Below, piece after piece: positions 6,006 to 13,584 of a DNA stretch of 14,310 nucleotides. The notes beneath the pieces were generated by a model that did not search any database, had not been told where the DNA came from, and saw only the letters and a program-made list of their open reading frames with translations. This DNA is from Thermodesulfatator atlanticus (GTDB taxonomy: Bacteria > Desulfobacterota > Thermodesulfobacteria > Thermodesulfobacteriales > Thermodesulfatatoraceae): the NCBI GenBank assembly GCA_011321895.1, contig DROK01000018.1, positions 1 to 14,310 on the forward strand, written 5' to 3'. The position numbers were made by a program, and so were the translations under genes. Numbering within the stretch: position 1 is the stretch's first letter; every line of letters starts with the position of its first letter.

Positions 6006-8081
6006 ATGGGGTTGCCCTTTGTTTTCGGTATCCATAATCACCAGCCTTTGGGTAATTTTGACCATGTAATCGAAAAGCTCACCAACGAAAGCTATTTCCC
6101 TTTTTTCAAGATGGCCCTGGCGCATTCCCATTTTCGCTTCAGTGTCCACGTAAGCGGGATCTTGCTCCGCTGGTGGGAAGACCACCACCCTCAGACCTTT
6201 GAACTTTTGGGGAAGCTGGTGGACCGCGGCCAGGTGGAGCTGGTTTGCGGTGGCTTTTTTGAGCCTATTTTGGCGGTTATCCCCCGGGAAGACCGCAAAG
6301 AACAGATCCTGCGCCATAAAGATTACCTCAAACGCCATTTCGGGCAGACACCCGTAGGGCTTTGGTTGACCGAACGGGTTTGGGAACAGGCCCTGGTCGA
6401 GGATCTGGTTTCTCTGGGCATCAAATACGTGGTGGTAGACGACCGGCACTTTATCGTTTCCGGTTTCGAGAAGAACGATCTTTACGGTTACTACCTTACC
6501 GAAGCCGAAGGGAAGAGGCTGGCGGTCTTCCCCATTGATGAGACCCTGCGCTACGCCATCCCTTTCTGGCCGATAGAGCGCCTGGCCAATTATCTGCATG
6601 ACGTACAGGTACGGGGTGGACGTTTGGCCATTTATTTTGACGACGGGGAAAAGTTTGGGGTCTGGCCCGGGACAAAAGAATGGGTCTACGAGAAGGGCTG
6701 GCTTAAGGCCTTTTTGGAGGCCCTTCGTCGCTGGCAGGAGGAAGGGCGGATAGAGATCCTCACCTTTGCCGAAGCCCTGGAAAGGATACCCGCCCAGGGG
6801 CTGGCCTATCTGCCCACGGCCTCTTACGCGGAGATGGAAGAATGGGCTCTTCCGGCCAAACGGATTCTCGAATTGACTGAGCTCGAAGAGAGGCTAAAAC
6901 CCGAAAAGACCCGGTTTGCTCCCTTTATCAGGGGCGGGCACTGGCGCAACTTTCTGGTCAAATATCCCGAATCAAACTATTTGCACAAGAGGGTATATCA
7001 GGTAAGCGCCCTTTCCCGGGGCGTGCGTTTTGATCCTGAAGCCCGCCTGGATTTGTTGGCCGCCCAGTGCAACGATGCTTACTGGCACGGCATCTTCGGG
7101 GGGCTTTATTTACCTCATTTGCGCCAGGCCGTATGGGAAAAATTACTCAGCGCCGAGGCAAGGTTGCGCCGGGGAGAGCAGCCCGAAATCTGGGCTGAGG
7201 ATATAGACTTGGACGGCCAAGAGGAAATCATTTCAACCTCGGAGAAGGCCTTTCTCACCTTCAAACCCGCTTATGGAGGGCAAATAAGGGAGTGGTCCAG
7301 TTTCAAAACCCACCACAATTACCAGAACGTACTGACCAGACGCTTTGAGGCCTACCATGAGGGGATAAGACATTTTAAAGAGGCCCAGGCGCAAGAGGAG
7401 AGAGAAGGCGTTTCCAGTATCCACCTCCTCAAAAAACGCCCTTCCAGGGAGGTCATCGAGGCCCTGGTCTACGACTGGTACGAGAGGCACACCCTGATAG
7501 AGCATTTTTTTGATCCCGACCGCGGTCTGGCGGATTTTGTACGCTGTGACTTTGGCGAATGGGGAGATTTTGCCAACCAGCCTTTCCGCTGGCACCGTTC
7601 CGGGGCAGAAATCTTGTTTTTTAGAGACGGTGGCCTTTATCCTCCGGGTTCCCCTAGAAGACCCCTTCTTTTGCGCAAACGGATAAGGATCGAAAAAGGG
7701 GGCCTGAAGCTCCAGGTGAACTACGAGCTTGAATACCGGGCAGAAGAAGAGACCAGGTGTTTTTTTGGGGTGGAGTTCAATTTCTTTCCCCTTTTTATGG
7801 CCACCGGTGAGGGGGCCTTTCTGGTGGACGGGAAGGACTTTTCCTGGCATGAGCCTAAAGAGGGAGTGGGGCAAAGTTTTGTCTTTCACCACCCCTCGGA
7901 GCAGCTCCGGATAAGCCTGCCTCAAAAGACCAGCTTTTTCCTGTTTCCGGTAAAGACGGTGAGTCAATCAGAAGCCGGTTATGATCTCACCGTCCAGGGT
8001 TTGGCTTTCATGCCTTTCTGGCCGCTTGCCCTTGCTAAAAACCAGAATAAGGGCCTTTCTTTGACCCTTGAGCTTAAATAG
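6006..8081 (+). CDS. GH57 4-alpha-glucanotransferase / alpha-amylase-like enzyme
   Basis: This 691-residue glycoside hydrolase family 57 protein resembles the Thermococcus litoralis 4-alpha-glucanotransferase type, which moves maltooligosaccharide segments in starch or glycogen metabolism. The N-terminal (beta/alpha)7 barrel shows the GH57 motifs in order: HNHQP (10-14), GGFFEPIL (82-89), the nucleophile motif GLWLTERVWE with E123 at 123, and YFDDGEKFGVWPG (210-222), where D213 is the likely acid/base. A helical segment with QCNDAYWHGIFGGLYLPHLR lies at about 355-374, as in DUF1925-type domains. The rest to the end is a beta-rich C-terminal domain of DUF1926 type. No signal peptide is visible, so it is cytoplasmic. 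The start is firm: TAGGAGG overlaps the nadA stop just before ATG 6006. Transferase versus hydrolase activity cannot be told from sequence reading alone, and no other glycogen gene is nearby. Confidence 0.92.
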   Translation: MGLPFVFGIHNHQPLGNFDHVIEKLTNESYFPFFKMALAHSHFRFSVHVSGILLRWWEDHHPQTFELLGKLVDRGQVELVCGGFFEPILAVIPREDRKEQILRHKDYLKRHFGQTPVGLWLTERVWEQALVEDLVSLGIKYVVVDDRHFIVSGFEKNDLYGYYLTEAEGKRLAVFPIDETLRYAIPFWPIERLANYLHDVQVRGGRLAIYFDDGEKFGVWPGTKEWVYEKGWLKAFLEALRRWQEEGRIEILTFAEALERIPAQGLAYLPTASYAEMEEWALPAKRILELTELEERLKPEKTRFAPFIRGGHWRNFLVKYPESNYLHKRVYQVSALSRGVRFDPEARLDLLAAQCNDAYWHGIFGGLYLPHLRQAVWEKLLSAEARLRRGEQPEIWAEDIDLDGQEEIISTSEKAFLTFKPAYGGQIREWSSFKTHHNYQNVLTRRFEAYHEGIRHFKEAQAQEEREGVSSIHLLKKRPSREVIEALVYDWYERHTLIEHFFDPDRGLADFVRCDFGEWGDFANQPFRWHRSGAEILFFRDGGLYPPGSPRRPLLLRKRIRIEKGGLKLQVNYELEYRAEEETRCFFGVEFNFFPLFMATGEGAFLVDGKDFSWHEPKEGVGQSFVFHHPSEQLRISLPQKTSFFLFPVKTVSQSEAGYDLTVQGLAFMPFWPLALAKNQNKGLSLTLELK

Positions 8082-8111
8082 CCGATAAGGGCTCAAAAAA
8101 GCGGAGGCGGC

Positions 8112-8519
8112 ATGAAAGAGGACCCTAAACGCCTTTGGCGTCTCCCCCCGGGGGCGGAGCTTGAACCATCCGGGGTGGCGAAAGACGTCATTTTGACCCT
8201 GCTCACCTGTGGTATCTGGGACCTGGTCTGGCAATACCGCCAGATGCGTACGGTAAACATTCTTTTGGGCTACGAAGAGTTTCATTTCGGTAAATGGCTC
8301 ATCTTTACGCTGCTCACCTGTGGTCTTTACAACCTTTACCACGAATACCTCATGGGCCGGGCCATTGTGCGTATCCAGCATAAATACGGCCTGCCACCCA
8401 GTGAGAGCCTACCGGCCATCTCGCTGGTCTTGACCTTGGTTTCCCTGGGCATCATTACGGATGCCATTCAACAAAAAGAGCTCAACATGATCATCAATGA
8501 ACTTAAAAAGCGTACTTGA
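8112..8519 (+). CDS. DUF4234-like small membrane protein with internal repeats
   Basis: A 135-residue membrane protein with the DUF4234 pattern, whose function is unknown. Residues 1-20 are a polar N-terminus. Three related hydrophobic units follow: about 26-45 (ILTLLTCGIWDLVWQYRQM), about 63-82 (IFTLLTCGLYNLYHEYLMG) and, more diverged, about 104-123 (LVLTLVSLGIITDAIQQKE). Each has a hydrophobic helix, a Leu-Thr core, a small residue before Gly, then an aromatic or polar amphipathic tail. A charged tail (NELKKRT) ends the protein. The ATG at 8112 has GGAGG at 8103-8107. It lies 30 bases after the GH57 stop, the widest gap in this run, and overlaps the DUF2752 gene by 23 bases, so the two are probably translated together. 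The family assignment is by pattern. Confidence 0.75.
   Translation: MKEDPKRLWRLPPGAELEPSGVAKDVILTLLTCGIWDLVWQYRQMRTVNILLGYEEFHFGKWLIFTLLTCGLYNLYHEYLMGRAIVRIQHKYGLPPSESLPAISLVLTLVSLGIITDAIQQKELNMIINELKKRT
8199..8324 (+). repeat. Exact 15-base direct repeat inside the DUF4234-like gene
   Basis: CTGCTCACCTGTGGT occurs at 8199-8213 and again at 8310-8324, exactly 111 bases (37 codons) apart and in the same frame. Both encode the Leu-Thr-Cys-Gly core of the first two hydrophobic units. This is the DNA trace of an internal duplication. Confidence 0.8.
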
Positions 8520-8877
8520 AGAGGAAACCAAATTATTCCGCCTTTTCCTCTTGGCCCTTTTGGTCCTGGCGGGCCTTTCTTATCTTCGTCTCTTGGACCC
8601 GGCCAAACTTTTCCTGCCCTGGAAATGCCCCTTCAAGATGCTTACAGGCCATCCCTGTCCGGGCTGCGGGATGACAGACGCCATTAAGGCCCTGTTGGCC
8701 GGGCGTTTCAGGGCGGCCTTCTGGGCCAACCCCAACGTCTACCCCCTGCTGGTCTTCTGTTTGACCTCGGCCCTTTTTCCTGAAAGGAAAAAAGGGCAGG
8801 GGCTTTTCCTTAAAGCCTGGCTCGTCTTTATTTTGGGGTGGTGGGCCTTGAGGCTCAAATACGGCTGGCCCTTTTAG
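8497..8877 (+). CDS. DUF2752 family membrane protein
   Basis: A 126-residue membrane protein of the DUF2752 family, function unknown. It has a hydrophobic helix at about 12-32. The family signature follows: CPFKMLTGHPCPGCGMTDAI with C44, C54 and C57, then the pattern LLAGRFRAAFWANPNVYPLL (66-85). Two further hydrophobic segments lie at about 81-94 and 105-119. The Cys trio in a P-C-P-G-C-G context could bind metal or form disulfides, but this is not established as far as I know. The ATG at 8497 lies inside the end of the DUF4234-like gene; no good ribosome site precedes it, so translational coupling is likely. The stop TAG (8875-8877) overlaps the trpC stop of the opposite strand. Confidence 0.85.
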   Translation: MNLKSVLEEETKLFRLFLLALLVLAGLSYLRLLDPAKLFLPWKCPFKMLTGHPCPGCGMTDAIKALLAGRFRAAFWANPNVYPLLVFCLTSALFPERKKGQGLFLKAWLVFILGWWALRLKYGWPF

Positions 8878-9644
8878 GCTGAAAGGAGGGTCTTTAAAAA
8901 GGCCTTCGGGTCTTTAGCCCGCACCAAGCTTTCTCCAATCAGGGCCGCAGAGATCCCCGCCTCTTTCAAGCGCCTTACGTCTTCTGGTCCTTTGATGCCT
9001 GATTCCGCGACGAACAGGACATTTTCCGGGGCCAGACCTCTGAGCCTGATGCTGGTCTCCAGCTTCACTTCAAAGGTCTTAAGATTCCGGTTGTTGACCC
9101 CGATAATTTCTGCCCCGGCGGCCAGCGCGCATTCGAGCTCCTTTTCGTCGTGTACTTCGACCAGGACCTCAAGTCCTAAGTCTTTGGCGGTTTCCAGCAG
9201 ACTTTTCAGTTTGCTAAGAGAAAGGGCGGCTACGATCAAAAGTACCGCGTCTGCGCCAAAGGCCCTGGCCTCCTCCAGCTGGACCTCGTCGATGATGAAA
9301 TCTTTGCGCAGGAGCGGCAGGGAAACCTCGTCTCTTACCGCGGCCAGGTATTCCAGGTGCCCTTTGAAAAAGGTTTCGTCAGTGAGGCAGGAGATGGCCG
9401 CCGCCCCGGCCTCCTGGTAGGCCCTGGCCAGGGAGAGGGGGTCAAATTGGGGGGCGATCAGGCCTTTGGAAGGGGACGCCCTTTTAAGCTCGGCGATTAT
9501 CTTGAAACCGTCACCGCGGCTTAGGGCCTCTTTCAAAGAACGTCTTTTATGTTGCCAAAAAGGCCGGAAAAAGAGCCCTCTTTCCTTACGTTTTTGTACC
9601 TCGCGTCTTTTCTCCGCCAGGATCCTGGCCAGGATGTTACTCAT
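8874..9644 (-). CDS. trpC: Indole-3-glycerol phosphate synthase (TrpC)
   Basis: TrpC closes the indole ring of tryptophan by converting carboxyphenylamino-deoxyribulose phosphate to indole-3-glycerol phosphate in the cytoplasm. From the ATG at 9644 it has 256 residues, the usual length of a monofunctional enzyme. The TIM-barrel motifs are intact: IIAELKRASPSKG (49-61, E52 and K54), LLRKDFIIDE (111-120, K114), LVEVHDE (161-167, E163), GVNNRNL (182-188), AESGI (213-217) and GES (237-239). An upstream GTG at 9671 would add nine residues and overlap the preceding stop. The ATG is preferred because SNILARILAEKRREV matches the family's N-terminus; neither start has a strong ribosome site. No other trp gene is in the window, so it is separated from the rest of the pathway. 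It is last in an argF-nuclease-trpC run, eight bases after the nuclease gene. Confidence 0.96.
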   Translation of the reverse strand: MSNILARILAEKRREVQKRKERGLFFRPFWQHKRRSLKEALSRGDGFKIIAELKRASPSKGLIAPQFDPLSLARAYQEAGAAAISCLTDETFFKGHLEYLAAVRDEVSLPLLRKDFIIDEVQLEEARAFGADAVLLIVAALSLSKLKSLLETAKDLGLEVLVEVHDEKELECALAAGAEIIGVNNRNLKTFEVKLETSIRLRGLAPENVLFVAESGIKGPEDVRRLKEAGISAALIGESLVRAKDPKAFLKTLLSA

Positions 9645-9651
9645 GGTCCGC

Positions 9652-12480
9652 TTATCTTTTAGCACATTCACAGGCTAGACGAAAATCGCAAAAACCGCAA
9701 AGCTTGTCTTCCGGGGTAGCGTAAAAGGCCTCGGCTTCTACCATGTGTCGCAAGAGATATTCCAGCATACGGGGGAATTTTTTTACCATGAACTCTTCGA
9801 CCTGATCCGGCGGCAGGTACGACTCGTAAAAGAGGGGCTTTTCGATATCTTTTAGCTTGCCTGCCGCCAGCTGAAGATAAGCGGCGTTTTGGGTGCCCAG
9901 CTCCGAGGTCAGAAATAGGTAGAGAAACAGCTGGATATCAGGCATGCGCTGTCGGAAATCGAAGAAATCCTCACGCCCAAAACTGCCTGGCGGTTCATAA
10001 GGGAACAATTTTTCCTGCAGGTGCTTGGTGGAATAAGTCTTGAGGTACTGGCCGGTTTTGTAATCCAGGACGTAAAGACATTCCCCCCGCCTTTCCAAGC
10101 GATCCAGCCGGCCGGCAAAGAGGAGCTCGTTGAAGTGGCGTCGGTATTCCTCTTCCAGACTCAATATCTCAAAACCTTCGGGAAATTTACGGGCCAGGTA
10201 TTCAAGATAACGTTTGAGGCGGAAACGGGCGGTTTCTTCTACAAAAAAGCGCCTTTCCGGGCCTAGCTGGTGGTACAGTGAGGATAGACGGAAAAACTGG
10301 GTAAAGATGGCGAGCAATTTTTCCGGGTCGTTGTCTTCCTGGGGAAGATAAGTTCTTTTGAGAAACGGCCTGAAATATTCTTCCAGGGCCGCGTGCACCA
10401 CCGAGCCGAATTCGGCGGCGTCGAAATCCAGCACTTCACTGGGAGGTTTAAGCCCGAGCACGTATTGAAAATAGAACTTGGCCGGGCAGGCAAGATAGGT
10501 GTTTAAAAGGGTGGCGGAGACGCCGTGGGTCCGGTCTTTAAGGAGTTTAAAGACGGCCTCCTTTTCAGCCTCTCCTTTGGGAATGGACTCCTGGCTCTGG
10601 AAGGCCTTGGGGTTCAAACGCAAAGAGATACGGGAGATCTTTTCCGGCAGGAGGCGTCCGGCAGCCTGTTCTTCCTCCCAGAGGATCTTTTCCACGTAAC
10701 GGCTGCGGAGCTTTTTACCCACACTTTCCCCTTTGCCGCTCACGGCACTCTGGTAAAAGAGGTGCACCTTTTGGGCCCCGTAAACCAGGGCCAAGAAATG
10801 GTGCCTTTCGATAATTTCTTCTCGCTCCCGGGGAGGCAGCCCGAGCAGGGGTTTGATGCCCTCCGGAAGGAGGGGATTTACTTCCTCCACCGAAGGGAGG
10901 TAACCCTCGTTGGCGTCGAGGACAAAGACGTTTTCAAAGGACAAGAGCCTGGTTTCTAAAAGGCCCATGATCTGAAGGCCTTCAAGTGGTTCCCCTTCAA
11001 ATGGGGCCCGGATGTTTTTGAGCAATTCACGTAGAAAGGCAAAAAGGGTGCGCGGGGCCAGCCTTTCCCTGGCAAAGGAGACCTTCTCCAGGCTTGGCAG
11101 GACCTCGCTTTCGAAGGCGAAGAGAAAGGCCCGTTCCAGGAGCCCTTCCGGAGTCTCCTCCTGGGAGAGAAGGCGTATGCGGGTGCATTCTTTGACGGTC
11201 CGGCGCAAACAGGCCGCCAGTTCCTGGGCGGTTTGTAGCTCAAGCCACGGTTTAAGGAGGTTTTGGTGAAACCAGACCATAAATTTCTGGGTCTGGGGTT
11301 TGTCCACCAGGAGGTCTTCGATCTGGGAAAGGGTCAGGTAAGGGCTTCCGTGATCACGCAGCTGGTTTTCCACTTCGTGAAAATGGAACCGGGCCACTTC
11401 TCCCCCGAAGGTTATCCCCCGCAGATAGGGGTGTTTGGTAAGGCGCAAATAGGAAGGGACATAGAGTTCTTCGCCATGTCTGCTCTCTACCAGTTCGCAG
11501 AAGAGGAGGAAGAGCTGTGCCAGGGGGGTGCGGAAAAGGGGGTAGCCCAGGGTAATGTTGACGGCGGTCTCTTCCGGCAGTTCATAAAGTAAGGGAATCA
11601 GATGGCCGGCGGCGCAGAGCAGGATCAGGTTTTCGTCCGGCCGGGTGGTCTGCCGGGGCAAAATTTCTTTCAGTTTGGCCAGTTCGTGGTGTACGTCCGG
11701 GGCCTCAAAAAAAGAAAAGCTGGTTTGGTGGGGTGACTCTTCCTGGATGACTTCGGCCTTCTGGCCGAAGGCCTTTTCCAGCTTCTGGTAGACCTCTGGA
11801 AATTGGTCTCCTTCCAGACGCCACCACAGGACCGCTCCCCTCTTAAGCCAGGCCTTAAAGATTTTCTGTTCGGCCCGGGTGAGCATAAAGAAGCCCACCA
11901 GGTGGAGGGGACCCCGGGGAAAGGGGAGTTCTTCTATCTTTTGCGCCAGCATCTGGAGCCTTTTCCCGCTGGTGGTCACTCCTTTGGCCGCCAGTACCTG
12001 GTCAAACTCCTGCTGGATGTCCCCCAGATGTTCCAGAAAAGTCAAAGCCTCCTGCGGGAGGTCTTCTTCGGGGGGGTAGGGGATGTTCTGGGCCCTTACC
12101 AGTTCGCGGTCGAGCTGGTCAAGTACCTCGGCCAGCCTCAGGCCCCAGGGGAAAAACCGGTCAAAACTGCCGGCCACCTTGGCAAAGGGGGTGGTTTTCT
12201 GGACGATCTGCCACAGGAGCCAGGCCTGGTCCGCCTTGGGGATGAGGGGGAGGGGACAGAGGGCGGTAGCCAGTTCGGCTATCAGGTCCGCGAAACTGAT
12301 TACCCGGGGCAGGAGCCCTGGGTTTTGGCGCCTCTCAAAGAGGTAATACCGAAAAAAGAGCCCTGCCCGCCGGGTGGGGAAGACGAAAGTGGTTTGAGGA
12401 TCAAAAAGTTCTTCGTCCGGGAGCTGGGCTATCAGGTTCTTGAGAAAGTTGCGGGAGGCCAGGGCCTTTATTTGCCCCAT
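9652..12480 (-). CDS. AddB-like PD-(D/E)XK nuclease with iron-sulfur motif
   Basis: This 942-residue protein resembles AddB, the second subunit of the AddAB helicase-nuclease that processes double-strand breaks for RecA. The N-terminal two thirds keep the helicase fold outline: FVFPTRRAGLFFRYYL near the start and ENVFVLDANEGYLPSVEEVN in the second half, like the motif before the family's helicase VI region. I see no Walker A (GxxxxGK[T/S]) near the N-terminus, so ATPase activity is doubtful. The C-terminal nuclease domain has H696 (VVHAALEEYF), D793 (GRLDRLE), D806 and K808 (LDYKTG). C665 (LACPAKF) with C928, C931 and C937 gives the spacing of the AddB iron-sulfur staple. No addA lies in this window. 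It starts 12 bases after argF without a clear ribosome site. A stand-alone nuclease is the alternative reading. Confidence 0.82.
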   Translation of the reverse strand: MGQIKALASRNFLKNLIAQLPDEELFDPQTTFVFPTRRAGLFFRYYLFERRQNPGLLPRVISFADLIAELATALCPLPLIPKADQAWLLWQIVQKTTPFAKVAGSFDRFFPWGLRLAEVLDQLDRELVRAQNIPYPPEEDLPQEALTFLEHLGDIQQEFDQVLAAKGVTTSGKRLQMLAQKIEELPFPRGPLHLVGFFMLTRAEQKIFKAWLKRGAVLWWRLEGDQFPEVYQKLEKAFGQKAEVIQEESPHQTSFSFFEAPDVHHELAKLKEILPRQTTRPDENLILLCAAGHLIPLLYELPEETAVNITLGYPLFRTPLAQLFLLFCELVESRHGEELYVPSYLRLTKHPYLRGITFGGEVARFHFHEVENQLRDHGSPYLTLSQIEDLLVDKPQTQKFMVWFHQNLLKPWLELQTAQELAACLRRTVKECTRIRLLSQEETPEGLLERAFLFAFESEVLPSLEKVSFARERLAPRTLFAFLRELLKNIRAPFEGEPLEGLQIMGLLETRLLSFENVFVLDANEGYLPSVEEVNPLLPEGIKPLLGLPPREREEIIERHHFLALVYGAQKVHLFYQSAVSGKGESVGKKLRSRYVEKILWEEEQAAGRLLPEKISRISLRLNPKAFQSQESIPKGEAEKEAVFKLLKDRTHGVSATLLNTYLACPAKFYFQYVLGLKPPSEVLDFDAAEFGSVVHAALEEYFRPFLKRTYLPQEDNDPEKLLAIFTQFFRLSSLYHQLGPERRFFVEETARFRLKRYLEYLARKFPEGFEILSLEEEYRRHFNELLFAGRLDRLERRGECLYVLDYKTGQYLKTYSTKHLQEKLFPYEPPGSFGREDFFDFRQRMPDIQLFLYLFLTSELGTQNAAYLQLAAGKLKDIEKPLFYESYLPPDQVEEFMVKKFPRMLEYLLRHMVEAEAFYATPEDKLCGFCDFRLACECAKR

Positions 12481-12492
12481 GATAAGGATACT

Positions 12493-13404
12493 TTAACCCG
12501 TAAGCAGCCATTCTAGAAGGGCCATGTGAAGCCACATTTTGTTTTCAGCCTGGTCCCAGACCACCGCTTGTGGGCCTTCCAGGACCTCTTCGGTGATTTC
12601 CTCGCCCCGGTGGGCGGGCAAACAGTGCAGCACGATGGCGTCGGGCTTGGCGTATTTAAGGAGCTCGGCGTTTACCTGATAGGGAGAAAAGACCTTTTTC
12701 CTCTCTTCCGCCTCCTTTTCCTGCCCCATACTCGCCCAGACGTCTGTATTGATAACGTCAGCGTCGCGCACAGCCTCTTTAGGGTCACGCACCAGGTGGA
12801 TGACGCCCGGAGCCTCCTTTTCCACCTCAGCCCGTATTTCAGGGTCAGGATCATAACCTTCCGGGCAGGCCAGCCAGAGATGAAAACCCAAACGGGCGGC
12901 CATCTCCATCCAGGAATGGGCCACGTTATTGCCGTCTCCCACCCAGGCCACTTTTAATTTGGTTATATCTCCTTTCTTCTCGATGACGGTCATTACGTCA
13001 GAAAGCCCCTGGCAAGGGTGATGTTGGTCTGAAAGCCCGTTGATAACAGGAACCCTGGCCCAGCGGGCAAGCTCCTCTACCACTTCTTGGCCAAAGGTAC
13101 GGACCACGATAGCGTCCACGTACCGGGAAAGGACGCGGGCGGTGTCTTTTAAGGGTTCCCCACGCGAAAGTTGTAAATCCTTACTGGAAAGAAAGATGGT
13201 GGTCCCTCCCAGCCGTTGCATCCCGGCCTCAAAGGAGACCCGGGTCCTGGTGGAGGGTTTTTCAAAGAGGAGGGCCAGGACCTTACCGGTAAGGCTGCGC
13301 CTTGGCTGGCCATATTTAAAGCTTTCTTTCAGAAAAAAGGCCTTCTCAAGCAATAGTTTGATCTCATAAGTGTTCAGGTCAAAGACGCGGGTTAGGTGCC
13401 GCAT
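12493..13404 (-). CDS. argF: Ornithine carbamoyltransferase (ArgF)
   Basis: The enzyme joins carbamoyl phosphate to ornithine, giving citrulline in arginine synthesis. It has 303 residues, the usual size. The carbamoyl-phosphate motif STRTR is at 51-55 with F-E-A-G after it. HPCQ is at 129-132. The ornithine loop DVWASMGQE is at 221-229 and HCLPAHRGEEI at 260-270. The SMG element and HCLPAHRG separate it from aspartate carbamoyltransferase. The ATG at 13404 has a strong TAGGAGGAG eight bases upstream. It is the first gene of the minus-strand run and reads away from the divergent region at 13405-13584. No other arginine gene is in the window. An anabolic role is assumed; a catabolic argI-type role is not excluded. 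Confidence 0.97.
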   Translation of the reverse strand: MRHLTRVFDLNTYEIKLLLEKAFFLKESFKYGQPRRSLTGKVLALLFEKPSTRTRVSFEAGMQRLGGTTIFLSSKDLQLSRGEPLKDTARVLSRYVDAIVVRTFGQEVVEELARWARVPVINGLSDQHHPCQGLSDVMTVIEKKGDITKLKVAWVGDGNNVAHSWMEMAARLGFHLWLACPEGYDPDPEIRAEVEKEAPGVIHLVRDPKEAVRDADVINTDVWASMGQEKEAEERKKVFSPYQVNAELLKYAKPDAIVLHCLPAHRGEEITEEVLEGPQAVVWDQAENKMWLHMALLEWLLTG

Positions 13405-13523
13405 GGCCAGCTCCTCCTAACTTTCCGAAATAGAAAACTAATACTGTAGCAACATTTAAGGTTTCCGCAATTCTCTTGTCTTTGAAGTTATATTCTGGCC
13501 CTGGAGGAATGATCAGAAAGTCG

Positions 13524-13562
13524 TTAATAACAATTGTCAGGGAGCCACAAGACCGTTATTAA
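13524..13562. repeat. 8-base inverted repeat around the cupin promoter (candidate operator)
   Basis: TTAATAAC at 13524-13531 and its exact complement GTTATTAA at 13555-13562 are separated by 23 bases. The left arm with its preceding G reads GTTAATAAC, itself a near-palindrome. The centres of the arms are 31 bases apart, about three helical turns, as expected for two dimeric binding sites on one DNA face. Binding is inferred only. Confidence 0.4.
13534..13561 (+). promoter_or_regulatory. Candidate sigma-70 promoter of the cupin gene
   Basis: A -35-like TTGTCA (13534-13539) and a -10-like TTATTA (13556-13561) are 16 bases apart. Transcription would begin near 13568, only a few bases before the ribosome site, so the leader would be very short. 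The -10 element lies inside the right arm of the inverted repeat. Confidence 0.4.
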
Positions 13563-13584
13563 AGAAAAAACAAGGAGGTTTTAG

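Larger units (their letters stand above)
13405..13584. promoter_or_regulatory. Divergent intergenic region between argF and the cupin gene
   Basis: A 180-base A/T-rich gap between divergent genes, the largest non-coding stretch here. It contains the argF ribosome site at its left edge, the cupin promoter candidate and an inverted repeat on the right, and AAGGAGG (13572-13578) six bases before the cupin GTG. A minus-strand promoter for argF must lie here, but I could not pick a convincing -35/-10 pair. I see no arginine-type operator that I can defend. Confidence 0.5.

Noticed and set aside
7233..7967. 244-residue minus-strand open frame opposite the GH57 gene
   Set aside because: Antisense shadow of a well-supported gene; no motif, no signal, no ribosome site noted.
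8078..8100. Possible intrinsic terminator after the GH57 gene (AGCC...GGCT followed by A-run)
   Set aside because: The stem is only about four pairs, and the run following it on the plus strand is A rather than T, so it does not fit a plus-strand terminator.
9645..9671. GTG start at 9671 for trpC
   Set aside because: It overlaps the upstream nuclease gene, has no ribosome site, and adds residues outside the family's usual N-terminus.
11803..12516. 237-residue plus-strand open frame opposite the AddB-like gene
   Set aside because: Its Gly/Pro-rich composition is typical of antisense frames in this base composition, and it is not arranged with any plus-strand neighbour.
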